Below are positions 27,439 to 39,030 of a stretch of 64,000 nt of DNA, one piece after another. Both the position numbers and the translations under genes were made by a program. This stretch comes from Branchiostoma belcheri (Eukaryota > Chordata > Leptocardii > Amphioxiformes > Branchiostomatidae): assembly GCF_001625305.1 (NCBI RefSeq), contig NW_017803954.1, forward strand, positions 503,094 to 567,093. Reading direction: 5' to 3'. Numbering within the stretch: position 1 is the stretch's first letter; every line of letters starts with the position of its first letter. The notes beneath the pieces were generated by a model, which was given only the letters and a program-made list of their open reading frames with translations, did no database searches and was not told where the DNA came from.

Positions 27439-27524
27439 CATCAGATATGCCAACTCCCATGGAACTTCCCTCTATAACTCTCTTAGCCTTCGGGCTACGA
27501 TCTGTCAGAATCATTATGGCAGCC
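27439..27524 (-). CDS. Internal coding exon, protein unrecognised
   Basis: An 86-bp exon candidate on the minus strand. The acceptor reads GGGCATGCATTTTTCAG and the donor is G followed by GTGAGTATT. It holds one base, 28 codons and one base, and only this frame is open throughout. The translation starts AAIMILTDRSPKAKRV and ends GSSMGVGISDG. The hydrophobic run followed by TD is loosely reminiscent of a von Willebrand A-type strand, but the usual TDG is absent and I do not assign it. It needs a preceding exon ending two bases into a codon, so the 45-bp exon at 38.6 kb cannot be its direct neighbour. It runs opposite to the exon at 19.93 kb. Confidence 0.45.
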
Positions 27525-30300
27525 CTGAAAAATGCATGCCCTCTTTTGTCAACAGGTGTCATGGTTTGCTCTTGAAGAAAGAGCCGTGAAAAAAATTCAA
27601 TTAAAAAGCGACGTGTCATCAAATTTACCACCACAGATGCAATGCAAGATTCTTGGAAATTTGTGTCATATTGGTGACATTATGCTGTGGTTTTATAAAG
27701 GGAAGATGGTATCTCAGCATATTGAAGCGCAGGACTAATATTTCATGAAATAGGGGGAGAGATAATGTTGTCAAAGCCACTGTATAATGCAGGGACATTT
27801 GTAATGCATGCGCTTATAAGGAATGCTGCAATCAGTTTATAACCCTGTCAGCCTCATCCAAAAGGGACACTTGGTACATTATCATGTCAACCAATCCATG
27901 TAATTCCAATTAATACAATAGAGGACAACACCAATTTGGTTACTTGTTTCACAATGTCTTTTTCAGGAAAATGATTAATAAAGAAAAAGGAAGGAAAAAA
28001 GAATAAACAGGGTCTAATGTAGGAGACAATTTATGAAAAGGGGTTTTCCAAACAAAATTGCATTGAGATTTAAGTAATTTTGCAAAATATTAATTTCAAC
28101 TTTTGTAATCTATGGCCCCTTTTGCTTTGGCATTTGCTTTATTGTTTAAAAAATGTGTTGACATATCTCAACAATTTCATTCAACACATATCAAGAAACA
28201 GGCACACATCATTTACTTTTTTATTCAAATACATGTATGTTGTGTTGTGTTAGATTTGACTCATCAGTCAGACTTCTTCTACCCAAGAGCCATGTATTTT
28301 CACTAGTTCAGCCCGCAGGTCTTCAGTATGCCATGTATGAGGCTTTTCCTGACTTGTACGCCCTTGCAGGGATTGGGACTGTTGACTCAGTATTGGTGAG
28401 GATTTTCAATTGAGCTGGAGCATTCATTCCTTATCACTGCATAATGTGGCATTGATGATGGGTTGATGCTGATGATCATGGCCCTAATGCTGATCCCCGC
28501 TCCGTGAATGGTGGCTCATGGATCATTCTGTGCCAGGGGAACTGTCCAAGCATTTCTGTTTCATGCCTATCTGTCTTGTCTTGCTCATCTTCTGTAGGAA
28601 TCTGACGTGTGTGTCTTTGATGTGTGGGGCTGAGCGTCCCCTGGGAGTCACACTGTGGACATCCTTCCTTAGCGAAATGCGTCCAGACAAACGGCGCATC
28701 TTTCTTTTCTTGCTCTGGTTAATCCATGCCATTAATATTTCTACGCTTTGCTGCAAATCGAAGGACAGTAAATCCATCAATGGCTTTGGAAATGCTGTGT
28801 TCATTGATGACATGTGCTTTATATATATGAATAGTGCTCCAATAAGAAAACACTTTAACAAATGGAAACCATTATGGACCATCAGGATGGATTACTGCAT
28901 CACTGTCAGTAGTTTTTATGTAACCCTTGTTCTATGACTGGTAGATTCTCCTTCCATGGAGCTTGTTTTACTGGATCTGTTTATTTGTGAACAGTATAAC
29001 TTAAATGATACTCTTGATATCATCTGTATTTGGGAAGGCCTTGACTGAAGGGAGTGATTTGATTTAAGAAAACTTCTTCTTAAGATTATTGATAAGATTG
29101 GATCCAGGAATGCTTTAATGGATTTTAGCTTTAGTCCTGTCAGTGAATGGTAATAAAATGTGAGCGGAAAATGTAGCAAAAGTAGCTCGGGTGACTCTCA
29201 GAAATGAGAAGATGGTATTGACTGGAAGCAGTCTTGGAGCACAGGTGTTTCAATTGACAGCATGTGATGGTGGGCTAGTGCAATGAAGGTAATTGTTTCT
29301 CAGACTAAATATCAATCCAAGATGAAGAACTGGGAGTCTCAGAGCTACATATGTAAGCATCAAGGTACTGTTGATGGTTATAAAATCTGTACATGCTATA
29401 AAAATGCAAACAGTTTCCTTCAGTTTTGGCAGGGATTTCAGCACCATAACTGTTTTTTTTAATGTTAAGTAATTACTCACTACAGTTCTACCCAAATACT
29501 GAATTATATATTAACATCCAGAGATTCTTACGTACATCCAAACATGTTGACAACATATTTGATAAGTGACGATTAGTATGGGCCAACCAAATTGGGACTG
29601 CCATTGCCTCACATTTGGACTGTCATTGCATATGTGTAGTTTAGTTTGATGGCCTTTTTATGACCAAATTGAGGTATTTTATTTGCATGCCTCCTGTAAC
29701 CAATGTGCACAGATGTTACAAAATGGGATGTTTGTGTATGCACATGGGCAGGACTTATTCAGTTTGTTGTAACTTAAAACCGGGCATGTGTGAAGTTTCT
29801 TTTTCTACGTGATAAATCAAATTAAAAATCTTATAGTTTTTAAATACCTTTGGTGCAATTTATTGTCCCCTCCTTTCAGTTTTACATAGACCAAAGTAAG
29901 GTGAACATTTCTGAGAAATTGTAGCCTTGTATGTATGGGAGTAAAACAAAAGAAGAGATAAAGGTAAGCAATGTAGTCCACTATGAATGAAACACAAACA
30001 GTACCCCTGGTAGCTGCTACTGTGAGAAGGAGAAAGTGAACTTTTCCCAGATTCACAAAAATCCATTAAAACTACAGTAATCAAGAATTAATTTTAAGTA
30101 TTTGCATATATTTCTTTGTCAGACGTGGTTACAATGAACAAGGAATATGTTTTTTCTAGCTTTCATGTACTGAAAAATGATACAATTGCAGGAAGGTAAA
30201 ATAGATCTGTGCTGTTGTTTTAAGTTGTACTGTATGTTGCAGTATATAGACCTACATTTGTACTTCAGAATCTGTCATGTCACCTATTTCACTTTCCCAG
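27525..30300. other. No supported gene
   Basis: CpG-poor DNA. The segment 28,500-28,800 is a little richer in CpG, and both strands stay open there for over 110 codons (plus strand 28,518-28,937, minus strand 28,523-28,882). I see no matching splice sites, so it is better viewed as a possible conserved noncoding segment. Confidence 0.4.
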
Positions 30301-30463
30301 CAACTACAGGTGTTCAAGATACATACATGTACTTCGATGGGAAGACCAGAGACCATACAATAGAATTGACAAGGCACAAATCAACCCATCAAAATGCCTG
30401 TGTTCAGTTTTGGTGCTTAGGGAGAGAAGTTATGATCACTTTTACAAGCTCTTCAACTGGCAA
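30301..30463 (+). CDS. Possible coding exon, frame ambiguous
   Basis: A 163-bp segment between a good acceptor (CACCTATTTCACTTTCCCAG) and the donor CAA followed by GTAAGG. Two of three frames stay open across it. One starts after one base and ends on a codon boundary (it includes RWEDQRPYNRIDKAQ and ends FYKLFNWQ); this phase matches the 61-bp exon upstream in style. The other starts after two bases (it includes YMYFDGKTRDHTIEL). I recognise neither. Two open frames over 53 codons are uncommon but happen by chance in stop-poor DNA, so the call is weak. Confidence 0.32.
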
Positions 30464-30589
30464 GTAAGGCATTAGGGACGTTTCAGCCTCTCATAAAATT
30501 TATGTATGCTGATTTGCATGCTATAGAACTATGAATAATTATACCAGGGAGATGCGGGTAGTCCTTTCTCCTGTTGTTAGGGACTGGAT

Positions 30590-30705
30590 TAAACTGGTAT
30601 CTGTCCTTGGTGCTGATTGGACCAGTATTTCATTATCAGGTGCTCCTGCTGTCTTTTTTGCTGATTGGTTGCTCCAGACTCTGTCCTTGGTTCTTTGTAT
30701 TAGTA
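30590..30705. repeat. Degenerate repeat with CTTGGTGCTGATTGG core, patch 1
   Basis: CTGTCCTTGGTGCTGATTGG recurs here in diverged form (TTTTTGCTGATTGGTTGC, then CTCTGTCCTTGG) and again at 37.4 kb. The spacing of about 45-60 bp suggests an old short tandem or dispersed repeat. A 144-codon open frame across it (30,531-30,965) is probably incidental. Confidence 0.5.
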
Positions 30706-33700
30706 TGGATGATACCAGATGTCAAAAAAGGATCACTCTCATGGGCACAGTGTTGGTAAAGGAAGAAACCTGCTGGCTCTGTGTGGAAACCATGGTGCTA
30801 GTTCATCCATGCAGTTTGCTTCAAACTGCCAGGTGGCACTGCTGTATGGTTGAAACCAACCTTGCTATGGGGGACAAAGGAACAGGTAAAATTGTACACT
30901 CAGAAGATGATGGTGTTGACTGTGGAATCCGGCCAGTTCGCCCACACAGAGGTTTTATGAGGTAGCTTTAAATGGTACTTACAACTTTACAGAGCCATGA
31001 TAGCCTAACTGTGTGATAGGGTGGTGAGTCATTTGGCTGTAGCAATGTGTGTTTTTGTATGGGGGAGGGTGTATACAAAACAAACCATATCGCATCCAAT
31101 CAGCTATCTAGTCTGTCTCACTGCATGTTCCTTTATCACAAAAGAACAGCTGATATCTTTATCCAAGCCCAAACGTTATTACTTTGTGTGTTTTGGAGAT
31201 AACACTAGTCTACTTATGTGTGACACCAAGGGGGTTATCATACTCTTTTCTTACCAGTTCAAATTAGCTGTTCCAGCTGTGATAGCTTTAATTTCTCTGA
31301 CAATTTATTCTCTGTGTGTCGTACTATGAACCACATGGGAATGTCAATTTCACTAATTAGGATACGATGGCATCATTTCTTACAGATGGATTTCCTTCTA
31401 CTAGGGGCAAAATATATTAGATATCAAAAAAGTTGTCATTCTTTCTTTGATATTTTATTAGTTTATGCATATAGGTGAAGGGGAAAAAGAGAAGAATGCC
31501 TTGTGAAGAAATGTTTTTGAGTTATATATTTGCTTTGAGCCAGTTAAAAAAAAAGTGATATACATTCCATGTTAATTGATATCGCTTCAAAGCAGAATTC
31601 ACACAATACTTGAACCATTATACAATAATTTGGAAAAGACCTTTAAAAGTAACAGAAGAAAAAGAAAGGTCCCAAGCCCATGTCATCTTTGTGAGCATAA
31701 CACTGTTTGTAGTCTCCCTCTGAGCAGCGGAACCGTGACAGTCGTAAATTTCTACATTCCTGTCATGGATTAAGGCCAGATGGTGAAGTCACCAGGGTGA
31801 AGGTCACAGTGACATTGGGATTAGATGCTTTCAGCACCATTAAGTGTGCCCTGCGTGATATCGTACATTATGTCAGCTTCTGCAGTTGCCAGACTAAAGA
31901 AAGGGTTGAACTTGTGACTTGCACATCTTTGTGAGAAATGTTGACATCCTTAAATGTCACAAAGAGTCAGAAGCAAACGTATTCTGTTGGGGGCGGTAAA
32001 ACTTTTACTGTTGATGGGCTGTGAGGAAGAAAAAGTGAGGCAGGGTTTTGTAATAGGTTTTCTAAGACACAAGCACTGAAGAGGGTAGCAATGACAAGGG
32101 TAGATGAAAATGAATATATTGGGTTTTTCTGATGATTATGCAGGTGTGCAGGATTTTAGACAGTTATGGAACACACATATTAAAGCTGAATGTTGTGCAA
32201 ATTTCCTGGATTAATTAAACGGGAAAGAGCTTAAATGTTAAAAGCAATAAAACAGGCTCCACTTGAACTCCAATGCCATGAAAGAGAGCTTTGCAAAGGG
32301 GTCCTACATGTAGCATTGACAAAAGCAAAGACCAAATGAAATAAGATAGTGGAATTTCCAAATGAAATGGAAGCATGTTTTGAGTAACCCCAGGGAAAGG
32401 AGTGGAATTAACGTTGAATCTTCTGGTAAGTTTTGCTGTATGAAAGCATCCTCTGCTGACTTATGATACCAATAAACATGAAGTAAATGGACCGACTCAC
32501 AGCAGCAAGGTTAACAGTCCTTGTCCCTTATGTCATTCTATTGAAATCCTTGATAAAATCCGGAATAGCTGTCAGCCTGAAATCCGACAATTGATGAAAA
32601 TTGCAGGCTTTTCATTCACCTGACAACACTTAACACCACTAGAATTATTCCCACATTTATTTCCTCCCACAGGATTACTTAAGAGATTAAGGAAATGGGA
32701 GTTTAAGTAGTGAAATTGAGGCAAAAATACGGGTCAGACACATTTCCGTGTGAAAAATGTGGTTCGGAAAGCTGTAACGTCATGGGAGCATGTCCCCTGA
32801 TAGTTACACTTCCAGCAGAAATGTCATAAAGGGGTATAAAACTTTTTATTGTTGGCAATCCATACGAAACATAGTGAGTGTTAGGTAGACTCTCAGTATT
32901 TTTTATATCTTTTTATATTTCTTACGTGTACTGAGAATTGTAGATTTCAATGTCATGGTGATTTTATTTTTCATTTCTTTGATAACATTGAATGAATATC
33001 AAATTAAAGCACAACTTTTGGCACAAGGTAAGGCCTTTTAAATGTTATTCAACAAAGTAATCAGTTGGAGATTCATTGAAAACTTTCCTAGTAAACCCTG
33101 GTCACCTCTGAAAGTTTTGGAACAGCCATGTTTTCTCTCACCCTGGCAGCTTTGCCCCCGACCCCCATTTAAAATGGATTGGAGATGGTTTTTATGACTC
33201 AAACTTGACATAAAATGGTCCCCTGTCTGTTCTGCCTGACAGGCGACCATGTTTGATTGACCTTGAAGATGCCTTGGGTTTGTGACCTGTTCCAGTTGAG
33301 TCCATTTCTATTGCAGGTATGGTCTGGTTGGTGATGTGGTTAGGAGGCTGTACAGGACCCAAGGCACACATATCACAATGTCACAAGGCACACGTATCAT
33401 TCAGTACACATCCAGTTTTGTGGTTTAAGAATTGTAGCTGATGAATTTTGCCAAGGCATGCATTCTTTGATGTATACTACCCAAATAACTTTGAAAAAAG
33501 CCTATTACAAAATGGAAAATATGGGGACATAGCAGAAAAAAAGCTTATAGCCATTTAAACGTATTTGCAGCAAAAGTGAATGGAAGGATTACTGTCCAGC
33601 CTTGTTTTCTCCTCAGTCTAATACATCCAGGTATGAAAGATTTATTTTCAGTACGTCTGCTTGTGTTCTCACTTCTGTTTCCATAGTTATTGCCACATGC

Positions 33701-33965
33701 TCTAGCTCTAGGCATGTCTGGGGCACTGACAGGAAGTAAAGTGAAAGGTACCAGAAAAGGGTATCTCATTTCCTGTATCCAATTTTCTGCTACATGCATA
33801 TCTTGTGCCTTATAGGAGTCAGTAGAAAAATGTATACTATTAGACAGAGCCAGAAATTAAACTTTACAGAGGTATGAGTTCCTGGAACATGCACAATTGT
33901 GTTACAATAACCTTGTGTTCTACACAAATAAAGATACTCCAGGGGACAAGACAGATTTTATCCAA
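30706..33965. other. No supported gene
   Basis: CpG-poor DNA. The segment 32,520-32,840 has AT-rich and E-box-like words (CACCTGACAACACTTAACAC) and may be a conserved noncoding element. Otherwise I see nothing specific. Confidence 0.4.
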
Positions 33966-34412
33966 ATGTGTGCACTGAATGTCATAATTACCTAAGAAGG
34001 TTATGTTTTCAGAGTTGTTCGTGTGTGTGTCTGTCTGTGTGTCTGTCTGTGAGTCTGTGTGTCCATAAACACAATAACTTGAGAAGGCTTAAATGGATTG
34101 ACTTGATATTTGGTAGGCGAGACCTCAAAATGATTAGATTTTGGGCCCCTTGGTGGCTTCTTATGGTACTGCAGCTAAACTTCTGGTTTTGATATCTCAT
34201 GACATAGACATACTAAAATCACAAAATTTGAATGAGAGGAAGCTCTTGTCATGGGGAAGAAGTGACGTGAGTTTGGGCCCCCTTGCAACTAATATATTTC
34301 GTGGAAATTAGGATCCTATTTGCATAATTAGGGGGAGTAATCTGTAATTTGTCAGTCATAAAGGTTAACATCATTTGGCGAAGGTATGAGGTCGTGGAAG
34401 TCTAGTTACATT
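33966..34412 (+). repeat. Dispersed repeat with TGTG/TGTC tract
   Basis: Begins near ACCTAAGAAGGTTATGTTTTC and passes through an imperfect (TGTG/TGTC) tract at 34,019-34,063. It continues with ATAAACACAATAACTTGAG, GATTGACTTGATATTTGGTA and GATTTTGGGCCCC. It ends near GGCGAAGGTATGAGGTCGTG. This order of blocks is one I associate with a repeat common in marine invertebrate genomes. No transposase and no clear terminal repeats are visible. Confidence 0.55.
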
Positions 34413-34567
34413 CTGAAATAATCACAAGGCCTTTCATTTGGGTGCTTACCTGCAATGAAAGGAATAGCATTACACTCACCCCACCCTTACGTGGAGCTGA
34501 TAGAGTTATCCATCAGAAAGGTCAATATGAAAATGTATGTGTTAGGCTCTTGTCTATAAATCACACT

Positions 34568-34581
34568 AAATTGGTGTGACC
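34568..34581. mobile_element. Degenerate right end of the MITE family
   Basis: AAATTGGTGTGACC followed by TTA matches the MITE right terminus with one change. No left partner was found. Confidence 0.25.
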
Positions 34582-34589
34582 TTATGGGG

Positions 34590-36439
34590 CTAATTAACAG
34601 GGAGGAACGAATATCCTCCAAATTGCTTAATTCTTTTTCATCAAAACTAAACAGGAAGTAATCCTGTCTCAGGGACAAACCTGCAGTGCAAAATTACTCG
34701 TGTCATCCAGCTTTTTCAAAAGTTCAGTGTTTCTGTAAGTATGGTCAGTGACCTCAGCAAACATCGCTGTTGAGACAAGAAAACTAAAATTGACACAGGT
34801 TGCCAGCCTCCCATGGTGTCCTGCATCTTCACAGTACTGTAGAAAGAGGCGCCAAGGTTCTTTATCAAAAGCACATTTCAGGCTTGTTCATGCAGTAAAT
34901 ACTGTTTGATCAAGACTGGCAATGCAGCTTCACACGGATATTGTCTCTAATGAAATGTTACTTTGGCCACAGCCCTTGGAAATAGGCACAAAGTAGGGAA
35001 ACCCTGAGATGACCACTCTGGACCAAAGGCAGCTAACAGGAGAGGCTCCTAGCTGTCTGGCTGCTGATCAAGTCTTATTCCACCAACTCTGTGTGAGTGA
35101 AACTACAATGTAGGGCTTGGGCAGGAAAATCAGTGGTAGAACTCTGTTTAGCCATCTTTTATCATATTTACAATGGAATGGCAATACTGAACCGTAAGAA
35201 AGGATTAAATATTGAGGAAGCATTCAAAGTTAATATCATAATTTCATGCTAACTCTTGTAACAATAATATTTGATATTGGAAATATGATATATAATATAA
35301 TAATGGAAAGGAAAAGAGTCATTTTGCTTGGACTCTCTCATGGTCACTACTTAGTCCTATGGTCATTGGGGTGAAAAATTGGTATTTGTGCCAGAACTAA
35401 CTGAGCATATGGGTACTTAAAAACTGGTTGCCCATAATTACACAATAGAAAAATGTAAGGATGATAGACATGCAGTGGAAGTACATGGTTAATCACAATG
35501 TGTTAAAATGATGTCTGAGGATAGAAATGGTGTAGAAGGAATGCTATGCAAAATGGACTATTAGCCTCTAGTAGCAGTTGTATCACCAAGTAGCAATGTA
35601 ACTTTGTACAAGAAAATGTAGATCAAAATTGCAGGAAGTATGAAATCCTCAACTTCCTGAATTCCCCCATGTAGACCTCTAATTCCGGCTGGCTACTGGC
35701 CAGATTCAGAGACTTTTAACCTGTTATTCTGCTTGTCAATCTTCCCCTCACCCACGTGCTGTCAACCTACTTTGTATGGACAAACAGATACTCGAACCCA
35801 CAGCTTAGTCACCCAAAACAATACCAGGAATAAGCCTTACCCAGAAGTAATGAAAGCCAAGATTTTTTATTTCACCAGAGCTCTGTGCATAGATGTAAAG
35901 TTAGTCAGGTCTGACTTTGCTTATCAAGTATTTCTACTCTGCTACTGTGGTATACCAGATTATCAAGTCCATGTATAAAACACTTGTGGCAGCCAATCAC
36001 CAAAGATCAAAAGGTGGCATTGCCTCCTTCATACTACTGATGTCCCTCTCTGTGCAGATTTGGTGGCATCTCAATGGCATAGCTGGCAAATTGCCAAGTT
36101 TTGTAACACACCAGTTCAGTACCTGAGTTAGCCAAGTCCAAACTGCAGTGGGAATGGGTAGACTTTGACAGATTTTGGAGGTATACAGGTGACGGGAATG
36201 GTGACCATGGGATCAACAAGCATAATTGCTGACCACTAGCAGACCATACAACTGCAAGACTCGATCATTATTGTGTTTTCACCAAACAATTTAAGATACA
36301 TTATCATGAGTATAATGTCAGGTATAAAGAGTTTGGCAAAGTGCCCTAGGCTAACATTGCAAAAAGATGGCAAAAGACAAAATGAAAGTGACGTTCTCAG
36401 ATTAGAGTGGAGCATGTTATAACATAAAGTTTATTTTAT
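34590..36439. other. No supported gene
   Basis: CpG-poor intronic or intergenic DNA without recognisable features. Confidence 0.5.
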
Positions 36440-36780
36440 ATAACGTTCATTAACTTTGTTGACCTCTGCTGCCCTCTGGACATGCTTACCATGCGTACCT
36501 GCCCCCACCCCATTCCTCAGAGTGAGCCGTTCCGAAGGCACTGTACTGACAACTGCTCGACCCTCACACAGAGGTCAGCCGGCTCCTGCCTGTCTGTCTA
36601 CAAATGAAACGGTTTCACGCCCACCAAAGCCCCCGCCATTTATCATGATCTATTACTCTTCCGTGTGGCTCTGCAGGTTGGTGAGATGTCTGAGCTGGTG
36701 GTGCCACAGAGCCTGCCACTGTCGCCTCCACTCCCATCTTGCTGATTCAAATCATCCCCGTGTACTTTTGTAGTCCACTG
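36440..36780. promoter_or_regulatory. GC/CpG-richer islet within the CpG-poor domain
   Basis: This patch is clearly richer in G+C and CpG than its flanks. A plus-strand frame of 105 codons (36,456-36,773, proline-rich in part: RPPKPPPF) and shorter minus-strand frames overlap it. An acceptor-like CCCACCCCATTCCTCAG lies at about 36,521, but no strong donor follows. It could be an intragenic promoter or enhancer, or an exon whose borders I cannot fix. Confidence 0.3.
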
Positions 36781-38582
36781 ATAAAGGACCTCGGGTCTCC
36801 ACATTGAATTAGGAGATGGGGCATTACCATGGCAAGGCTGGCAGGGGAAAAGATTGGGCGTTTTCTGCTGTGCTATCAGGGAAAGGCATCCCTTTCTGTT
36901 GTCAATGTCAGCTACTTCTGAGAGTGGAAAATATATCTATGACCCCAATGACTTAAAAAACAGAACTTTGGAATCTTCATCAAATCTTTGAAAGCTTAAT
37001 AATCAGTGATTAGTGGTATAGATTTCAATGTAGCAGAAATCGTGCACAGGATATTTAGAAAATACATGTCATGGTCAACAGTCAAGGAAATCAGTACTTG
37101 ATACCATACCAAGAAACTGTTTTCTAACTTTCTCAGAACTCGTAATGGTTAGTTGTTCACTCATAACTCATTTGTAAGCTGCAAAGAGATGAAACTATGT
37201 ACTTGGTTTGTTCTAGAGACAATTGTTTTAAGATAAGTGGGCAAAATTTTGCAGATCTTAGGTCCAAAATCAATTTGATAACAAAATTACAATCATGTTT
37301 TGTACATCTTGGGAAATGGAATTCTTTACATTTCGGTGGAGTTTTCTAACTCTAATGGTTGGTGTTTGGTCCCTTGTTAGTGGCCAACACCTTACAGGCA
37401 CTGTCCTTGGTGCTGATTGGTTGTTTTGAGCTTTCAAAACTAAAGCATCATGAACAATTTGTTTGCATCTGTTTGTTGAATTTACTCCTAAATTCTGTAT
37501 GTGCTGATTGGCTGCACTTTGTCCATGTCCACTGTTTGACTGTAGTGAACTAATTGGTTGACTGTAGTGAACTCTGTCCTTGGTGCTGAATGACTTTGTA
37601 AAGATTGTCCCTGTTCTTTTAACCTTCAGGCTGGATGTTTTCTTTGCCTGGAACTGACTAGCTTCCTTTACACGGTTTTCTTATCCTGTGTGAATTGTTG
37701 GTTTTTCCTATTTTTCTGTATTCTAGTCCTCATTTGGAAGTTAAGAACAACAGCTATAGTTTATTATTATATTTGTCTAGTATTTGTTATGAATCTAAAA
37801 CTAAATTCATAATCAAGAAGCTTGATCATAGCCTGAAGGAAGACTCACAGAGCATATGATGTCATCTGCCTTCCATTGAGGTGGATTGCCCTCAGACAGT
37901 CTACAACTGCCCCTCCTCGGTGGCCTGTCTCCTGTAAAGCTCAAACTATTGGTCCCTGGCTACAGGAGCATCCCAGGGTAACATATGTCAACCACATATC
38001 GTTCTTGGAGGATGCATGCATCCATCACTCAACTGGGAGATGTCAGGGCAAAGGCCACTATTATACAGGCATCCGGGGTCCACTTTGAGTCCCCCAGGGT
38101 TCTAGCCTCTTTAAGACCTGTAGAAGCCCTTCTCTTGTAAAATGTACATAAAATCTTAGATGGATTCGTCTCAGTCAGAGTTTAGATTTCAGATTTGTCA
38201 GTCAAAAAAAAACAACAAGATTTGATGTTACTTTTTGGAGGGTTGTGGAGTGTGTAGTGGTCAGGCCCTAACCTTACCTAATGAGAAGAAAATGGCAGCA
38301 TTGTCTTGAAAGATTGTTATTGTACTGTTCCATTGCATGGAAAATGTCTAACTGGCCATTTGGGACACTTAACACATCCGGCTACTGTGTGGGGGGGAGT
38401 TGTTATGACATGGAATGGTCACAGATGAGATTATGACACCCTGAATTTGCTTACTGTATTATATTTTGTACTTTTGATCTTCTTGCAGTTTTGAGATGAG
38501 ATTGAGAACCACGACACTGGATTGAGTTGGCCAATTCAGAAAGTTTGTGTGCCCCAAACCCCCACCCCTGCAAGACTCTCAC
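36781..38582. other. No supported gene beyond the repeat patch
   Basis: CpG-poor DNA containing the second CTTGGTGCTGATTGG patch; no exon could be supported. Confidence 0.45.
37345..37600. repeat. Degenerate repeat with CTTGGTGCTGATTGG core, patch 2
   Basis: CTGTCCTTGGTGCTGATTGG at about 37,402, TGTGCTGATTGGCTGC at about 37,500 and CTGTCCTTGGTGCTGAATG at about 37,573 are copies of the 30.6 kb motif. A 22-bp direct repeat around GACTGTAGTGAACT lies between them. Confidence 0.5.
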
Positions 38583-38627
38583 CAATACTAAGACCCTCCC
38601 AGGTTGACTCACTGACTCCTCAATTTG
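38583..38627 (-). CDS. Possible 45-bp coding exon
   Basis: A minus-strand segment with a strong acceptor (TTTTCTGGTCTTCTGCTTGCAG) read across two halves: a pyrimidine run, then TGCTTGCAG. The donor is TTG followed by GTGAGAGT. It is exactly 15 codons, phase 0 at both ends, reading QIEESVSQPGRVLVL. Its length and phase fit a cassette-type small exon. The coding evidence is only 15 codons. An internal GTGAGT at the sixth codon is a competing donor. Same strand as the exon at 27.4 kb but not directly joinable to it. Confidence 0.3.
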
Positions 38628-39004
38628 CTGCAAGCAGAAGACCAGAAAATCAGCTGAATCTATTTCTCTAAAAGGTCACTTTATTTTAGGCCTGGGTTAA
38701 TTAAAAGACATTACATGCAGGCGGATGGGGCGCCTCCTGGGACATATCCGACTACTCCGGGAGAAGGTCGCTCTTCCCTAATTCTCAAAGCCCTTCTATA
38801 CCTGCTGAAGGTCAGTTGTATTTTTTACCTCAAGAAAACTTTAAAGACCAGGCTCAAATGTACAGTATCTTCAAAGAACCAACATTATACAGTTAGGCTA
38901 GACCTATTAAGACTGTTGTTTGTTTTATAAATATTCAAGCTCTAAGCTGAAGTCTACAAGAGACTGATGAAATTGGAATTTTGAGATGAGGGGTTTGTAT
39001 GTTA

Positions 39005-39030
39005 GGCCACACTCATTTGATTTATTTGTT
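39005..39030. mobile_element. Degenerate left end of the MITE family
   Basis: GGCCACACTCATTTGATTTA preceded by TTA resembles the MITE left terminus. No right partner was found nearby. Confidence 0.28.

Noticed and set aside
27439..27524. Resemblance of the exon peptide to a P-type ATPase TGDHP...GVGI segment
   Set aside because: That segment is near-invariant in the family and the key TGD is absent here, so the match is coincidental.
28518..28937. 139-codon plus-strand frame with a 119-codon frame opposite
   Set aside because: Mutually overlapping open frames without splice signals; more likely a stop-poor, possibly conserved noncoding patch.
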